Shown here: one piece after another, positions 1-8,974 of the stretch
Layout of the letters: each line of letters begins with the position of its first letter
Position numbering within the stretch: position 1 is the first letter of the stretch
Origin: an uncultured Bacteroidales bacterium
GTDB lineage: Bacteria; Bacteroidota; Bacteroidia; Bacteroidales; Paludibacteraceae
Length of the DNA: 64,000 nucleotides
Direction of reading: 5' to 3'
Assembly (NCBI GenBank): GCA_934667275.1
Contig: CAKULK010000001.1
Span: 124,001 to 188,000 of the forward strand
Position numbers and translations under genes: made by a program
Notes under the pieces: generated by a model
Seen by the model: only the letters and a program-made list of their open reading frames with translations
What the model was told of the DNA's origin: nothing
Database searches by the model: none

Positions 1-27
1 AGTAGCCCGATAAAATGCACTATTTAC

Positions 28-67
28 TAAAAAAGAGACTGCCTGACAAACAGGACAGTCTCTTTTT
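28..67. terminator. Bidirectional intrinsic terminator after the large B12-locus protein
   Basis: An AGAGACTG/CAGTCTCT stem, extended by CCTG/CAGG, closes a five-base loop. It is flanked by A-runs on the left and T-runs on the right, so it can work in both directions. It lies just beyond the stop of the minus-strand gene ending at 94 and probably ends that transcript. Confidence 0.85.
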
Positions 68-93
68 GATTAGTAAACCTTATGGTTGGCGGG

Positions 94-3000
94 TTATTTC
101 ACTACCTTGGCGGTGAGGTCTCCGAACTTGATGATGTAAACGCCGTTAGCCCATGCCGAGGTACGGATGGTGTTGATGCCTTCGTGACCTACCACCTGTG
201 CTATGCACTTGCCCGAGAGGTCGTAGATACGGATAGTACCTGTCTCGGCGAGGTTCACGTTCAGGTAGTCAACAAACGGATTCGGATATGCAACAAGACC
301 ATTGTTGTCGCTATCAATGTCTTCCAGTCCTGTAGGAGTAGATTGTACCGTGACACGGAAGGTGTTGGTAGCAGACCTTGTATAGATAGGAGCATTTTTG
401 TATGCCTGATAGGTACCGGTCTCTTCGATAGTGATGTCGGCTACACCCGTCTTGCCCTCGGCGAAGGAGAGCAGGAGTTCGTCGTTGTTGTCCTCGGCAA
501 ATGCTGCGGTAACAAGTTCCTCATTGGTGTTCGCCTTGACGCTCTTCGCGAACTTGGTGGTGTTCTTGTTGATAGGCGTCTTCCATGTGAAGGCATCAGC
601 CAGCGAAATAGTCATACCTGTGATTCCGTACTCCACCGGCAATGTGATGTCGGCTATCTGGTGCGGATAGATGGCATAGATAGCAGGACGGAGGGTGACG
701 GTGTATGCTTCGAACTCGTAGTTCATACCGCACTTGTCGATAACCTCAGCATAGATGTGGACGACGGAGTCTTCGTCAAGGTTGTTGTTCTTCAGCGACT
801 CGGGGAAACGGAACGTAACCTGTGCGCTGTTGGTAGTCCTGAGGTTGTAGGTCATCATATCAGCGTAAGGTACCCAGTTCTTGATGTACACGTTGTCGAT
901 ATTGCCTTCGGTATCGGTGAAGTCGCTCGGCCATACAGACTTGCCCTGCGAATAGGTGGTAGTCTCGTCCAAGTTGAACTTGTTGGGTACTCCCTTGCCT
1001 GCTTTGGGTTGCGGAGCGTCGTTACGCGCAAGGGCAGCGCTCATCGCCATGGCTTCGGGACTTGCTGCGACACCCTCGAAGGAGCCTGCGGAAGTGAAAT
1101 CGGCATGGTAAATACGTCCTTCACCTGCACCACCCCATGAGCCGTAAGCCACATAGTACTCACCCGTCGCAGTATCGCGAGTGCTTGCCATAGGCGTGAT
1201 GCCTTCTACCGGAGTGGTCATCACTTCCGTGGTGGATGTAATGCCTGTCTTGGTGTTGTGTGCCAAGAATCCTGTCTCGGTGGCGAGCATAATGCTGTCG
1301 CCCGTCATCGGGTCGATAGCGGCGGGGGCTGACGAGAAGGACGAAGGTGTGTTGGTAGCCTTTTCGGTGTAGGTCAGTGTGCGCACATCGAAGGTCAGTA
1401 CTGCAGATGTGACGGTGTAGTTGTCGCGACGGACACAGTAAATGACGGTGTCTTGCGGAATCAGCATACTGACATTGAGACCCGCCTCACCCATAGGCAC
1501 TTCTTTTTCCAACTTGAGGGTATTGAGGTTGATAACCGCCATGCTGCTTGTGGTACCTGCCCAACCGCCGTTAATCATCACATACGCCATGGTGTCGATA
1601 ACGGCAATGTCGGTAGCCTGGTCGGATACGGGCACCTTGGTGACGAGCGAGAGGTCGGTCTTGTTGTAAACGCGCACGTTGTAGCCGTCCTCAGGGGCAC
1701 CGCCGCTGTTCTGACGGGTAACGAGCAGCCAGTTGCGGTAAACAGCCATCTTGTTGTTCAAGCCATAACTCGATTGACCCATGCCGTCGTCCAGCATAGT
1801 GGTGTCTTGGCAGTACTTGGTGGCAACGACCTCGTTGTTGGTGGTGTTGAAACGGGTGATGTAGTTGTCTGCAGCCACATACGCAAACGCGCCGTCCACA
1901 ATCATGTCTTGTACGGAAGTGGCATCGACTGCGCCTACAGGGGTTGTCTTCTTGGTTTGGGTGTCATACGCAAGCAGTTCGGTACCCTTGGTGCCACCGA
2001 ATGCGCCGCCGTTGACAAAGAGCATCTTCTTGTTGGCAGGCTGCATGTCGCCCTCGTGGTAACGGAAAGGTACGGTGAGGTTGAAGTCCTGGTTGAAAGC
2101 ACGTACCACGAAGTCAACGGTATCATATCCGAAGTCGTCCTTGACGAACGCCACGTGCAGAAGTTGCTCGTCGGCATCCCATCCGATGTCTGCCTTCTTG
2201 CCATACGGTGCAGCCGACTTGACGCTGATGGCAGCACCTCCCGCGTCGAACATATCGTAGGTGTCATACTCCTCTTCGGGGGTCTTGTAGTTCTGTACTA
2301 TAGGACTGGCTTTGAGGAAGACCTGAGGCTCATTTACAATCACGAGAATCGAGTCGTAGAGTGCAGGATTGCTGTTGGAACGCGCATAGAGCATGGTGCG
2401 ACCCACTTTGTCGGCATGGAAGAGACCGTTCTCGATGGTACCGATAGTGGGGTCGGAGGCTGTCCATGTGTAGGTGTCGTAGGTGTAGCGGTTGGATTTG
2501 AGTCCGTTGAGGTAGTCGCCGATATTGTCCACACTCTGCGCGGTGATGAAGGTGTATTCGCCTACATAGAGCGAGGTGCTGTCGTTGGAGGCAGCCGAAG
2601 CGTTACCCTCCATCTCAAGTACGACATCGGTGAGTTCTACCACGCGCAGACGCACGGAGTCCTGTGCCACAACGATGGTGTCCTTCTCGTCACACTGAGC
2701 CAACTGGGTGAAGCGCACAAAAACCTCGCCACCGTGTGTGGGCGTGAACTTACCCGTTTGGTCTATCGTTCCGCACGAGTCGTTGGAGAGGCTCCAATGG
2801 GGTGTGCCTTCGTGGCAGGGACGACCGTTCTTGAACAGCAGTCCTTCATACTGAATAGGCTGACCTACAAGGGCTTTCAACTGCGGAATACCGATGTAGT
2901 GCGCGTAATAGTTACGGTGCACATATTCTGGGTCGGGGGTAACGCGCTGTGCCCATGCCACCTCGGTGGATAATTCGCCTAACCATCCTCCGTCTTGGTT

Positions 3001-3846
3001 GAGGGCGGTATAAACCTTGACCCACTGCACGGTGTCCAACGGTACGTAGTTCCCGTCCTTATCCACTGCCCAGTCGAGGTCGAAACCATCACCGCCATTC
3101 ACTTCTGTGGAGATGTAAGGATTGCGGACTTCATCTCTCTTTGCGCCTTTGTTGTCGCAATAGCCGAAGAGTTGCGCACGGTAGTTCTCGATATAACTCG
3201 GCGTACTCAAGTCAATGCACCCCTTGATAAGATTGCCCGTGTAGGAGACAGAGTCGCGGTCGCAATTGAAATCATAGTCACCCGGGAAATACGACTGGTT
3301 ATGGAACTGGTTGGTTCGTATGGCACCCGTCAGACCATCGTCCACTTTCCACGGGATGGTGTGACGCTTCAGGTAGTGAGGGTTGTAGTAGGTCATGGTG
3401 ACGTTCTTCTTTGTGGTCGAGAGGTAGTAGTCGGAACCTGCCAACTCATACCATGTATCATCGGGCAGTCCGTTGTGGTTCTCGTCCTTCATCACCATCA
3501 CAGCCCCCGGTTCGGTCCACACACCGTACAGGTTGGCGATGAATGAGTTGCCGTGGATGGTAAAGTCCACACCGTAGGGGTTGTGGGGGTCATTGACGAT
3601 AGGCTTGGCAAATTCGAGCACGATGTACCCGCCAAAGCCGCCTAACGATACCATACCTCCGTCCTCACCGACACAGAAACTCTTGTTGGGCACGGTGAGA
3701 GACCCAACAAACTGTCCGGGTGCCGGCAGGCACTCCACCATTCTGGTAGCATACGTGCTGTCCACCTTTGTGGTGGCTGCCTGCGCTACCGTCGGTATGC
3801 TTGCCCAGAGGGCAAGCATACCTACAAGAGTAGTTTTACACTTCAT
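94..3846 (-). CDS. T9SS-exported BtuH-like/BtuG-like fusion protein (B12 capture candidate)
   Basis: A protein of about 1250 residues. I chose the ATG at 3846 because it begins directly with a signal peptide (MKCKTTLVGMLALWAS, ending near AQAA); an upstream in-frame ATG at 3915 adds only a polar leader. Domains in order: residues about 30-310 resemble the 401-residue lipoprotein at 6580-7785, sharing PAPGQFV, SLGGFGGY, NGLPDD.WYELAGS and a DxDWAVD...VKVYTA segment; about 320-600 are Ig-like modules; about 605-920 form a YncE/BtuG-like beta-propeller (LFVNGGAFGG, repeated strand motifs); then a further beta-rich stretch; the last 75 residues (YPNPF...LSGK...GVYIIKF) are a type A T9SS sorting domain. 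A cobalamin riboswitch and terminator precede it. The role in surface B12 binding is inferred from that control and from the neighbours. The fusion is unusual. Confidence 0.8.
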   Translation of the reverse strand: MKCKTTLVGMLALWASIPTVAQAATTKVDSTYATRMVECLPAPGQFVGSLTVPNKSFCVGEDGGMVSLGGFGGYIVLEFAKPIVNDPHNPYGVDFTIHGNSFIANLYGVWTEPGAVMVMKDENHNGLPDDTWYELAGSDYYLSTTKKNVTMTYYNPHYLKRHTIPWKVDDGLTGAIRTNQFHNQSYFPGDYDFNCDRDSVSYTGNLIKGCIDLSTPSYIENYRAQLFGYCDNKGAKRDEVRNPYISTEVNGGDGFDLDWAVDKDGNYVPLDTVQWVKVYTALNQDGGWLGELSTEVAWAQRVTPDPEYVHRNYYAHYIGIPQLKALVGQPIQYEGLLFKNGRPCHEGTPHWSLSNDSCGTIDQTGKFTPTHGGEVFVRFTQLAQCDEKDTIVVAQDSVRLRVVELTDVVLEMEGNASAASNDSTSLYVGEYTFITAQSVDNIGDYLNGLKSNRYTYDTYTWTASDPTIGTIENGLFHADKVGRTMLYARSNSNPALYDSILVIVNEPQVFLKASPIVQNYKTPEEEYDTYDMFDAGGAAISVKSAAPYGKKADIGWDADEQLLHVAFVKDDFGYDTVDFVVRAFNQDFNLTVPFRYHEGDMQPANKKMLFVNGGAFGGTKGTELLAYDTQTKKTTPVGAVDATSVQDMIVDGAFAYVAADNYITRFNTTNNEVVATKYCQDTTMLDDGMGQSSYGLNNKMAVYRNWLLVTRQNSGGAPEDGYNVRVYNKTDLSLVTKVPVSDQATDIAVIDTMAYVMINGGWAGTTSSMAVINLNTLKLEKEVPMGEAGLNVSMLIPQDTVIYCVRRDNYTVTSAVLTFDVRTLTYTEKATNTPSSFSSAPAAIDPMTGDSIMLATETGFLAHNTKTGITSTTEVMTTPVEGITPMASTRDTATGEYYVAYGSWGGAGEGRIYHADFTSAGSFEGVAASPEAMAMSAALARNDAPQPKAGKGVPNKFNLDETTTYSQGKSVWPSDFTDTEGNIDNVYIKNWVPYADMMTYNLRTTNSAQVTFRFPESLKNNNLDEDSVVHIYAEVIDKCGMNYEFEAYTVTLRPAIYAIYPHQIADITLPVEYGITGMTISLADAFTWKTPINKNTTKFAKSVKANTNEELVTAAFAEDNNDELLLSFAEGKTGVADITIEETGTYQAYKNAPIYTRSATNTFRVTVQSTPTGLEDIDSDNNGLVAYPNPFVDYLNVNLAETGTIRIYDLSGKCIAQVVGHEGINTIRTSAWANGVYIIKFGDLTAKVVK

Positions 3847-4034
3847 TTGGTTTGTTAAAAAATTGGTTTGTTTTTGTTTGTTGTTTCTATTATGTTCCTG
3901 TTGCTGCCCGTTCACCTTAGCCTTCAGGCACCGCTCCGCATGGCAGCACAGAGCATGGATGCCTGAAGGGTTGAATCGGTGGCAGGTGGGTCAAGGGGCA
4001 TCTTTGTGCTATGTATCATCCAATTACAATACAC

Positions 4035-4065
4035 AAAAAAGCCGCTCGACATACGTCAAACGGCT
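4035..4065 (-). terminator. Riboswitch-controlled intrinsic terminator
   Basis: On the minus strand an 11-bp stem (AGCCGTTTGAC with GTCGAGCGGCT, two G-U pairs) closes a GTAT loop and is followed by six T. It lies between the cobalamin aptamer and the start codon at 3846. The aptamer's 3' flank (4165-4190) carries GTCAATTCGGCT, which can pair with the same 5' arm AGCCGTTTGAC. This gives a plausible antiterminator and predicts that B12 represses by premature termination. Confidence 0.85.
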
Positions 4066-4114
4066 TATATAGCAACACACAACGCGCACCTACACACGCA
4101 TCAACGGCAAAGAT

Positions 4115-4147
4115 AATTGCGCATTGTGCATTATGCATTTCGCATTG
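4115..4147. repeat. 33-nt ATGCATT-type intergenic repeat, copy A
   Basis: An AT/GC-alternating unit (ATTGCGCATTGTGCATT followed by ATGCATTTCGCATTGC) recurs with only a few changes at 4281-4313. This copy lies between the B12 aptamer and its terminator. Confidence 0.6.
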
Positions 4148-4164
4148 CTCATTGTCTTATGCTT

Positions 4165-4440
4165 TTTCCTCGAAAGCCGAATTGACATACGTGGCTGGCA
4201 GGTCTTCTGACTTGTTTGCTCTGTGGCGCCTTCCCATCGGAGTTGACCTCCGACAGTGACTTGTTTGCCTCAGAGTGCCAATTGCGCATTATGCATTGTG
4301 CATTACGCATTGCCTCAAACTTACAGCAGCGGGACTGTTCGGGACTTGCACCCGATTCCCTTTTAATGTCTTGCGCGATAAACGCAAGACAACCAACACG
4401 TCTATTTATATACATATCTGCCTTGCAGCAGGTCCTCACA
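4165..4440 (-). promoter_or_regulatory. Cobalamin riboswitch 1
   Basis: Read on the minus strand, the segment holds the cobalamin aptamer core: GGGAATCGGGTGCAAGTCCC followed by GAACAGTCCCGCTGCTGTAA (complement of 4321-4360), and the B12 box AGTCAGAAGACCTGCCA (complement of 4196-4212). The upstream GGTTGTCTTGCG arm is at about 4381-4395. A terminator at 4035-4065 separates it from the large fused gene at 94-3846. Aptamers of this class bind cobalamins such as adenosylcobalamin and usually repress uptake genes. A peripheral arm contains a low-complexity repeat absent from the second copy. Confidence 0.95.
4281..4313. repeat. 33-nt ATGCATT-type repeat, copy B, inside the riboswitch
   Basis: A near copy of 4115-4147 (ATTGCGCATTATGCATT followed by GTGCATTACGCATTGC). 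It sits between the aptamer core and the B12 box, in a variable peripheral arm. The matching arm of riboswitch 2 has no such repeat. Confidence 0.6.
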
Positions 4441-4452
4441 CCAAAGGATGTG

Positions 4453-4460
4453 CAAAGGTA
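4453..4460 (-). promoter_or_regulatory. Promoter -7 box for riboswitch 1 transcript
   Basis: The minus strand reads TACCTTTG, the Bacteroidetes TAnnTTTG -7 element, just upstream of the aptamer. No clear TTTG -33 box was found at the usual spacing, so the promoter is less certain than the one before btuB. Confidence 0.55.
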
Positions 4461-4750
4461 CGACATTTTTTCGATATACCATATCTTATAGTGGTAAAAA
4501 AGATAAAAATTTAATAGAAGAGATATGTAGCATTCCACCTGTAGAAAGAGTAATAAAATTTCCGAAATCCATTCCTAATTATCACAAATTAACCATAAAG
4601 CCCATATCCTATAATTAGCGCAACTGACGTTAAAGATACGATATGTAGTGGGGATCCCTTGCTCATCCCTTGCGTATCCCTTGCTGTTTGAAGCGGACTA
4701 ATTAGCGTTAAGAAACAGGAGCAAGAGAACGCAGGGGATGACATATTGCT
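4461..4750. other. Intergenic region with CATCCCTTGCGTATCCC-type repeat
   Basis: No gene is seen in this stretch between the upstream operon's last stop and the riboswitch 1 promoter. It is mainly AT-rich. It holds a tandem ATCCCTTGC motif at 4654-4686 that recurs, exactly inverted, at 46149-46181. Confidence 0.6.
4654..4686. repeat. R2 dispersed repeat, copy 1
   Basis: Three ATCCCTTG-type units in 33 nt. The whole 33-nt string is found as an exact reverse complement at 46149-46181, and its last 17 nt recur at 35509-35525. All three copies are intergenic. Confidence 0.75.
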
Positions 4751-6499
4751 TTATTGGATGATAATGCGGTGGGATTGGTTGCCGATGCGGACGATATAGA
4801 CACCCTGCGGGAGGGTGAGGACAAGGTCGGAGGTGGCGGTTTGGGTGTGGATGGTGCGTCCGGAGAGGTCGAAGATGTTTATCTCACATTGCTGTGTGAT
4901 GCCCGATATGAAGAGACTATTGCCCTGCGTATGCAAAGCGATGGCGGCATTGAGAGTTGCCGGTAAATTGGTGGCATCTTTGACAATACGGACAGCAAGG
5001 TCCTTATCCACCGTCTGCCCGTTGGAGTTGAAATGCACGGTGACAGATGCCGAGCGGCTTTCGTTGGCAAGGGCGGTGAGGAAGAGTGTGTCGCGGCGGA
5101 CAACGGCAGAGAGTGCGGAGGGGTCGGAGACGGAGAGGACACGCTTGGTGATAGCGACCTCCATATTGTCCTTGTCGGTAGCCATGCCTTTGAGCGGCAG
5201 CGCGATGGTCTGACCGCCATTGACGGTGGCGGGCGTAAAGTTGGTTACTTCCGGCTTGAACACATCGGGGAAAATGAAAAGCGCAGGGTACCAGTAGTTT
5301 CGTATGGGGGTGTAGGTGCCCACACGCTGTCCCTGCTGAGTAATTTGGACGAAGACCCAGTCGTTGACGGAAATGTTGTTGCGGAAACAGCCGACATAGA
5401 TGGTGCCGTTGTGGGGTGAGACACGCAGGATGCCACTGTTGTAGATGTAGTAGTCGCCGAGGGTGGTGGTGTTGAAGATTTCAGAGATATGGTTGTTATC
5501 GAGGTCGTATTTGTAGATGTGCGTGCGGCTGTTGTACCAATCCCAGACATCGTCCGAAAAACTGAAATAGAGTGCATTCTCGGAGGTGGAGGCACAAAGT
5601 GAGCCTGCCGTCCATGCGTACCATGTCTGATTGACGATGAGGTCTTGGTTGCCTGATATCTGGGCGATGTCGTAGGTGGTTCGCGCGAGAGTGACGGGGG
5701 CGATGCAAAGCAGTTCGTTGCCTTTCCATTCCTCACCGCTGAAGCCATAGGGATAGGTCTGCGCGTCGGGATTGGTGTTGCGGGCAGCCCAGATACGCCC
5801 GTCCTTAGACTGGGTCATGGTGGAGAAAGAGCCGGGGATGGTAGTGATGATTTCGTCGGTCTCGGGGTTGATGATGTGGATACCCTTGTCCTGCTGGATG
5901 GCGAAGACATAGTCGTAGGCGCGCAGCATGATGCCGATTTGGTTGTTGTAGAGTGGACCTTGCCCGTCATCGTTCTTCTCGTCGCCAGTGACGAGCGGGT
6001 TCTCGGTACCCGCGATGCGCTTGCCAATCTTACCCGTGGTGAGGTCGAGGATGAAGATACCGTTGCTGGTACCGATATACCCTTTGGTCTCGTTCACGCC
6101 CACAAAGGCACGTCCGTCGGCGGCAGACTTGCCGTTAATCTCGAAGATGGTGGGGATAGAGTAGATGATTTTCATGGTCTTGGCATCGGCCACTACTACG
6201 CGCCCGCCACGCCATTGGCTGTTGTCACCGGGGTCCTGGAATTGTTTGGAGATTATATAGAAACGGTCGCCGTAGATGGTGGCGAACTGCGCCGTGCAGC
6301 CGAGCGAGAGATGCGTATCCTGATTCGCCTCCTGCACAATGCGGTAGGAGAACTGCCCCGATATAGAGAGGTGGTTGAGGGTGGAGTTGTTGTGCCCGTA
6401 CCAGTCTTCGTTGAGGATGAAGACGCCCGAGTTGTAGGTGGTTTCGGCTTGCGCCATGGTGATGCAGCAAAGGGCTGCGAGGAGGAAGAACTTTTTCAT
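4751..6499 (-). CDS. BtuG-like beta-propeller with T9SS sorting domain
   Basis: About 582 residues. The ATG at 6499 is preferred over 6511 because it opens the signal peptide MKKFFLLAALCCITMAQAE. Residues about 20-400 look like a YncE/DUF5074 propeller: GVFILNEDWYGHNNSTLNHL resembles the start of the downstream-family lipoprotein (YLLNEGNMGSNKAS), and GYIGTSNGIFILDLTTGKIGKRI is a typical blade. A cadherin-like or Ig-like module (VNGGQTIALPLKGMATDKD) follows. The end (INIFDLSGRTIHTQ...QGVYIVRIG) is a type A T9SS sorting domain. It is the fourth gene of the riboswitch-led btuB unit, 80 nt after the third. Role in surface B12 binding is inferred; a lipobox is absent, so the protein is anchored or released by T9SS instead. 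Confidence 0.82.
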   Translation of the reverse strand: MKKFFLLAALCCITMAQAETTYNSGVFILNEDWYGHNNSTLNHLSISGQFSYRIVQEANQDTHLSLGCTAQFATIYGDRFYIISKQFQDPGDNSQWRGGRVVVADAKTMKIIYSIPTIFEINGKSAADGRAFVGVNETKGYIGTSNGIFILDLTTGKIGKRIAGTENPLVTGDEKNDDGQGPLYNNQIGIMLRAYDYVFAIQQDKGIHIINPETDEIITTIPGSFSTMTQSKDGRIWAARNTNPDAQTYPYGFSGEEWKGNELLCIAPVTLARTTYDIAQISGNQDLIVNQTWYAWTAGSLCASTSENALYFSFSDDVWDWYNSRTHIYKYDLDNNHISEIFNTTTLGDYYIYNSGILRVSPHNGTIYVGCFRNNISVNDWVFVQITQQGQRVGTYTPIRNYWYPALFIFPDVFKPEVTNFTPATVNGGQTIALPLKGMATDKDNMEVAITKRVLSVSDPSALSAVVRRDTLFLTALANESRSASVTVHFNSNGQTVDKDLAVRIVKDATNLPATLNAAIALHTQGNSLFISGITQQCEINIFDLSGRTIHTQTATSDLVLTLPQGVYIVRIGNQSHRIIIQ

Positions 6500-6579
6500 T
6501 ATACTTCGCATTGTTTGCGTAGATTATGTTGGTATTGTTGTTTACATTGGTGGTGCAGGGGTGATGTGGCGGAATGGAA

Positions 6580-7785
6580 CTACCATATCTTTTCTTCGAT
6601 GTGGAGGTCTTCGGCACGCGATAGTTCGGTACTGGTCTCGCCTATCCATCCGCAGGTCTGGTTTTCGGCGGTATAGACGCGCACGAAATCGATACAGGGC
6701 AGGTGGACGGGCGTGCCGTTGGCATCGACCGCCCAGTCGATGTCGAAAGAGATGAGGTCGGTGGAGTCGTTGGGGTGGTTGTCCACATAGCCCCAGTCGA
6801 AAGCATAGAGCACGTAGTAATTGCCGCGACCCGACTCGTCCACGGCGTTGTCGGGCAGGCGGGTACCGGTAAAGGTGATGCTGTCGGCGAGCCAGCGGGG
6901 ATAGTAGTCCTGCTTGTGATAGGCATTCTTCATGACATAGCCGTCGCCTCCATAATTGTCGCACCAAAAGACATAGGTGGTGTCGGTGAGAGGAGAGCCT
7001 TTCTTGGGGGTGGCTACATGATCAGAGTCGGGGCGATAGTAGGTGATTTGGTAGTGGTGGCGCGTGTCGGGATGGCGGTAGGCACTGCCTGCCAATTCGT
7101 ACCACTCGTCGTCGGGCAGCCCGTTCTGGTTACGGTCGAGCGAGACCATGACAATGCCGGGTTCACAACTGCCACCTTTGCCTTTCTCGGGGTGTGGGTT
7201 GGCATCGGCATAGAAGGCGTTGCCGAGTATCTTGAAGTCGCGCTGCCCGTGGATATTCACCACACTGTGGTCGAAACCAAAAGTGACGTACCCGCCAAAA
7301 CCACCGAGGGAAATCATGACATCGTTCTTGCCGGAGATGCACTCCTGCGCCTTTTTCGCCATATCGGCAGCGGTGTTGCCTTCTTCGTACTTGGGCATCT
7401 CGTTGACGAACTGCCCGGGTGCGGGACAATACTCATAGACGGTGGATATGTAGCGGCTGTATGCCACCTGCTCCTCCCATACCACGATGCGTATCTGCTG
7501 CTCCACGGGGTTGTTCTTGTCGATGATGTTGAGGCGCAGCGAGTAGTCGCCCGTGTCGGCTTGGCAGAAGACAAAGTCGCGCTCGGTGCTGACGAGGGAG
7601 TCAGTGCCGTCCAAGGCGGGCATGGTCCATTCGTAACGGTCGCCGGTAAACTCGGGGTGGAGTATCAGGGGGCGCATACGCTCGATGGCATAGACCTCGT
7701 CGATGCCGAGATTCACCATGGGTATTTCGGGTTGGCAGGCGGCTAACATTAGCAGCAGAAATATGTAAATATATGGTCGTTTCAT
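6580..7785 (-). CDS. Surface lipoprotein, BtuH-like cobalamin-binding candidate
   Basis: 401 residues with a lipoprotein signal (MKRPYIYIFLLLMLAAC, Cys17). Residues about 30-105 look like a PKD or Ig-like module (YEWTMPALDGTDSLVSTERDF). The rest (CPAPGQFVNEM, ISLGGFGGYVTFGF, NQNGLPDDEWYELAGSAY, DIDWAVDANGTPVHLP, VRVYTAENQTCGWIGETSTE) is shared with the N-terminal part of the fused protein at 94-3846. It starts 6 nt after btuG in a B12-riboswitch operon. Bacteroidetes B12 loci are known to encode a second class of surface cobalamin-binding lipoprotein (BtuH); assignment to that class is inferred from position and not from a search. Confidence 0.75.
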   Translation of the reverse strand: MKRPYIYIFLLLMLAACQPEIPMVNLGIDEVYAIERMRPLILHPEFTGDRYEWTMPALDGTDSLVSTERDFVFCQADTGDYSLRLNIIDKNNPVEQQIRIVVWEEQVAYSRYISTVYEYCPAPGQFVNEMPKYEEGNTAADMAKKAQECISGKNDVMISLGGFGGYVTFGFDHSVVNIHGQRDFKILGNAFYADANPHPEKGKGGSCEPGIVMVSLDRNQNGLPDDEWYELAGSAYRHPDTRHHYQITYYRPDSDHVATPKKGSPLTDTTYVFWCDNYGGDGYVMKNAYHKQDYYPRWLADSITFTGTRLPDNAVDESGRGNYYVLYAFDWGYVDNHPNDSTDLISFDIDWAVDANGTPVHLPCIDFVRVYTAENQTCGWIGETSTELSRAEDLHIEEKIW

Positions 7786-7791
7786 TGAGTC

Positions 7792-8970
7792 CTATTTATA
7801 TACAAACACCATATGTGCGGGTATGTCGCCTGTGCGGACGCTCCATTTCTTTTTGCCGTGGGTGTCGTAGCAGTGCAGCACACCGCTGGAGACGTAGTTC
7901 TTGGCGTCTGTAACGAAGATGTCGCGGTTGTAGGGGTTGACGGCGATGCCATACGGGATTTTGATGTTCACCTCCGTGCCGTCGGTGATGAAATGGTTGG
8001 TCAGCAGTTCGTGCGTCTGCACGTTGATGATGCCATAGGAGACGGCGTTCTCCTCTGTCTGGTTGTTCCATGCCACGCTGTAGAAATAGAGCGAGTCGCC
8101 GAGGATAGTCATCTCTGAGCAGGGAATGTTGAGTGTGTCCCCCACTATCATATCGGCTGTGAACTGCTCTTTCTTCTTCAGCACGAAGAGTCGCGAAGGT
8201 ATGGTCTCATAGTCGCCGCGCGAAGATACCCACAGTTGGTCGTATTGGTCGCGGCGTATGCGGTGGAGGTTGATGCCGACGGGTATCTTCTCCACCTGCT
8301 TCATGCCGTACATCTCCACTACGGAGACCATGTAGTCGTAGTTCGGCACACGGTAGCCACCCGAGTTGGCGACGTAGATGTATTCGCCCATAATCTCCAG
8401 TTCGTCAGGCTGATAGCCCACCGTAACCTTGTTGGTTATGCGTAGCGTGGCGGTGTCAATCTCGAAGACGGCACCGAGTTGCGCGTCGGGGTCGATGTTG
8501 ACAGGTCCTACGTACGATGACACATACGCTTTGCCGCGGTTGAAACGGATATACCGACAATTGGGAATATCAATCTGCCCTATGCGTTTGCAGGTTTTGG
8601 CGTCCATTACCTCCACTTTGTGGCTGCAGTTGATGACAGCATAGAGTTTGCTACCGTATATCTGTATGTCGTTGCCTACGTCGCCTAACTCTTTGATTAC
8701 ATCCGGATTGCGCTCGGAGTAGATGTTGCGGACATAGTAGCCGTTCACAAGGTCAAGGTAGTCGATACTGGCTTTGTTGCTGCCCATGTTGCCCTCGTTG
8801 AGCAGATACATGCCGATGGGTTCGTCGTCAGCAAAAGTGCTGATGTCGCGGGGCTCCATGTCGGGCAGCAACTCGTACTCGGATGGCACCACAATCTCAT
8901 CGTGGCGGCAGGCTACTGTCCCTGTTAGTATTAGGAAGAGAATCAATATGTTGCGTACTATTTGTCTCAC
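7792..8970 (-). CDS. btuG: BtuG-type surface cobalamin-binding lipoprotein
   Basis: 392 residues. The N-terminus MRQIVRNILILFLILTGTVAC is a lipoprotein signal with lipobox Cys21. The mature part is a YncE/DUF5074 beta-propeller starting with IGMYLLNEGNMGSNKASIDY and showing repeated blade motifs (VEVMDAKTCKRIGQIDIPN; YQPDELEIMGEYIYVANSGG; PYGIAVNPYNRDIFVTDAKN). In gut Bacteroides, BtuG propellers sit on the outer face of BtuB and capture B12 with very high affinity. Here the gene begins 4 nt after btuB and shares its cobalamin riboswitch, which fits that role. Confidence 0.87.
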   Translation of the reverse strand: MRQIVRNILILFLILTGTVACRHDEIVVPSEYELLPDMEPRDISTFADDEPIGMYLLNEGNMGSNKASIDYLDLVNGYYVRNIYSERNPDVIKELGDVGNDIQIYGSKLYAVINCSHKVEVMDAKTCKRIGQIDIPNCRYIRFNRGKAYVSSYVGPVNIDPDAQLGAVFEIDTATLRITNKVTVGYQPDELEIMGEYIYVANSGGYRVPNYDYMVSVVEMYGMKQVEKIPVGINLHRIRRDQYDQLWVSSRGDYETIPSRLFVLKKKEQFTADMIVGDTLNIPCSEMTILGDSLYFYSVAWNNQTEENAVSYGIINVQTHELLTNHFITDGTEVNIKIPYGIAVNPYNRDIFVTDAKNYVSSGVLHCYDTHGKKKWSVRTGDIPAHMVFVYK

Positions 8971-8974
8971 GTCT

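Noticed and set aside
82..2973. Long plus-strand open frames opposite the large B12-locus protein
   Set aside because: They are antisense shadows of a protein with a signal peptide, recognisable domains and T9SS tail; their translations are Val/Cys-rich and match no family.
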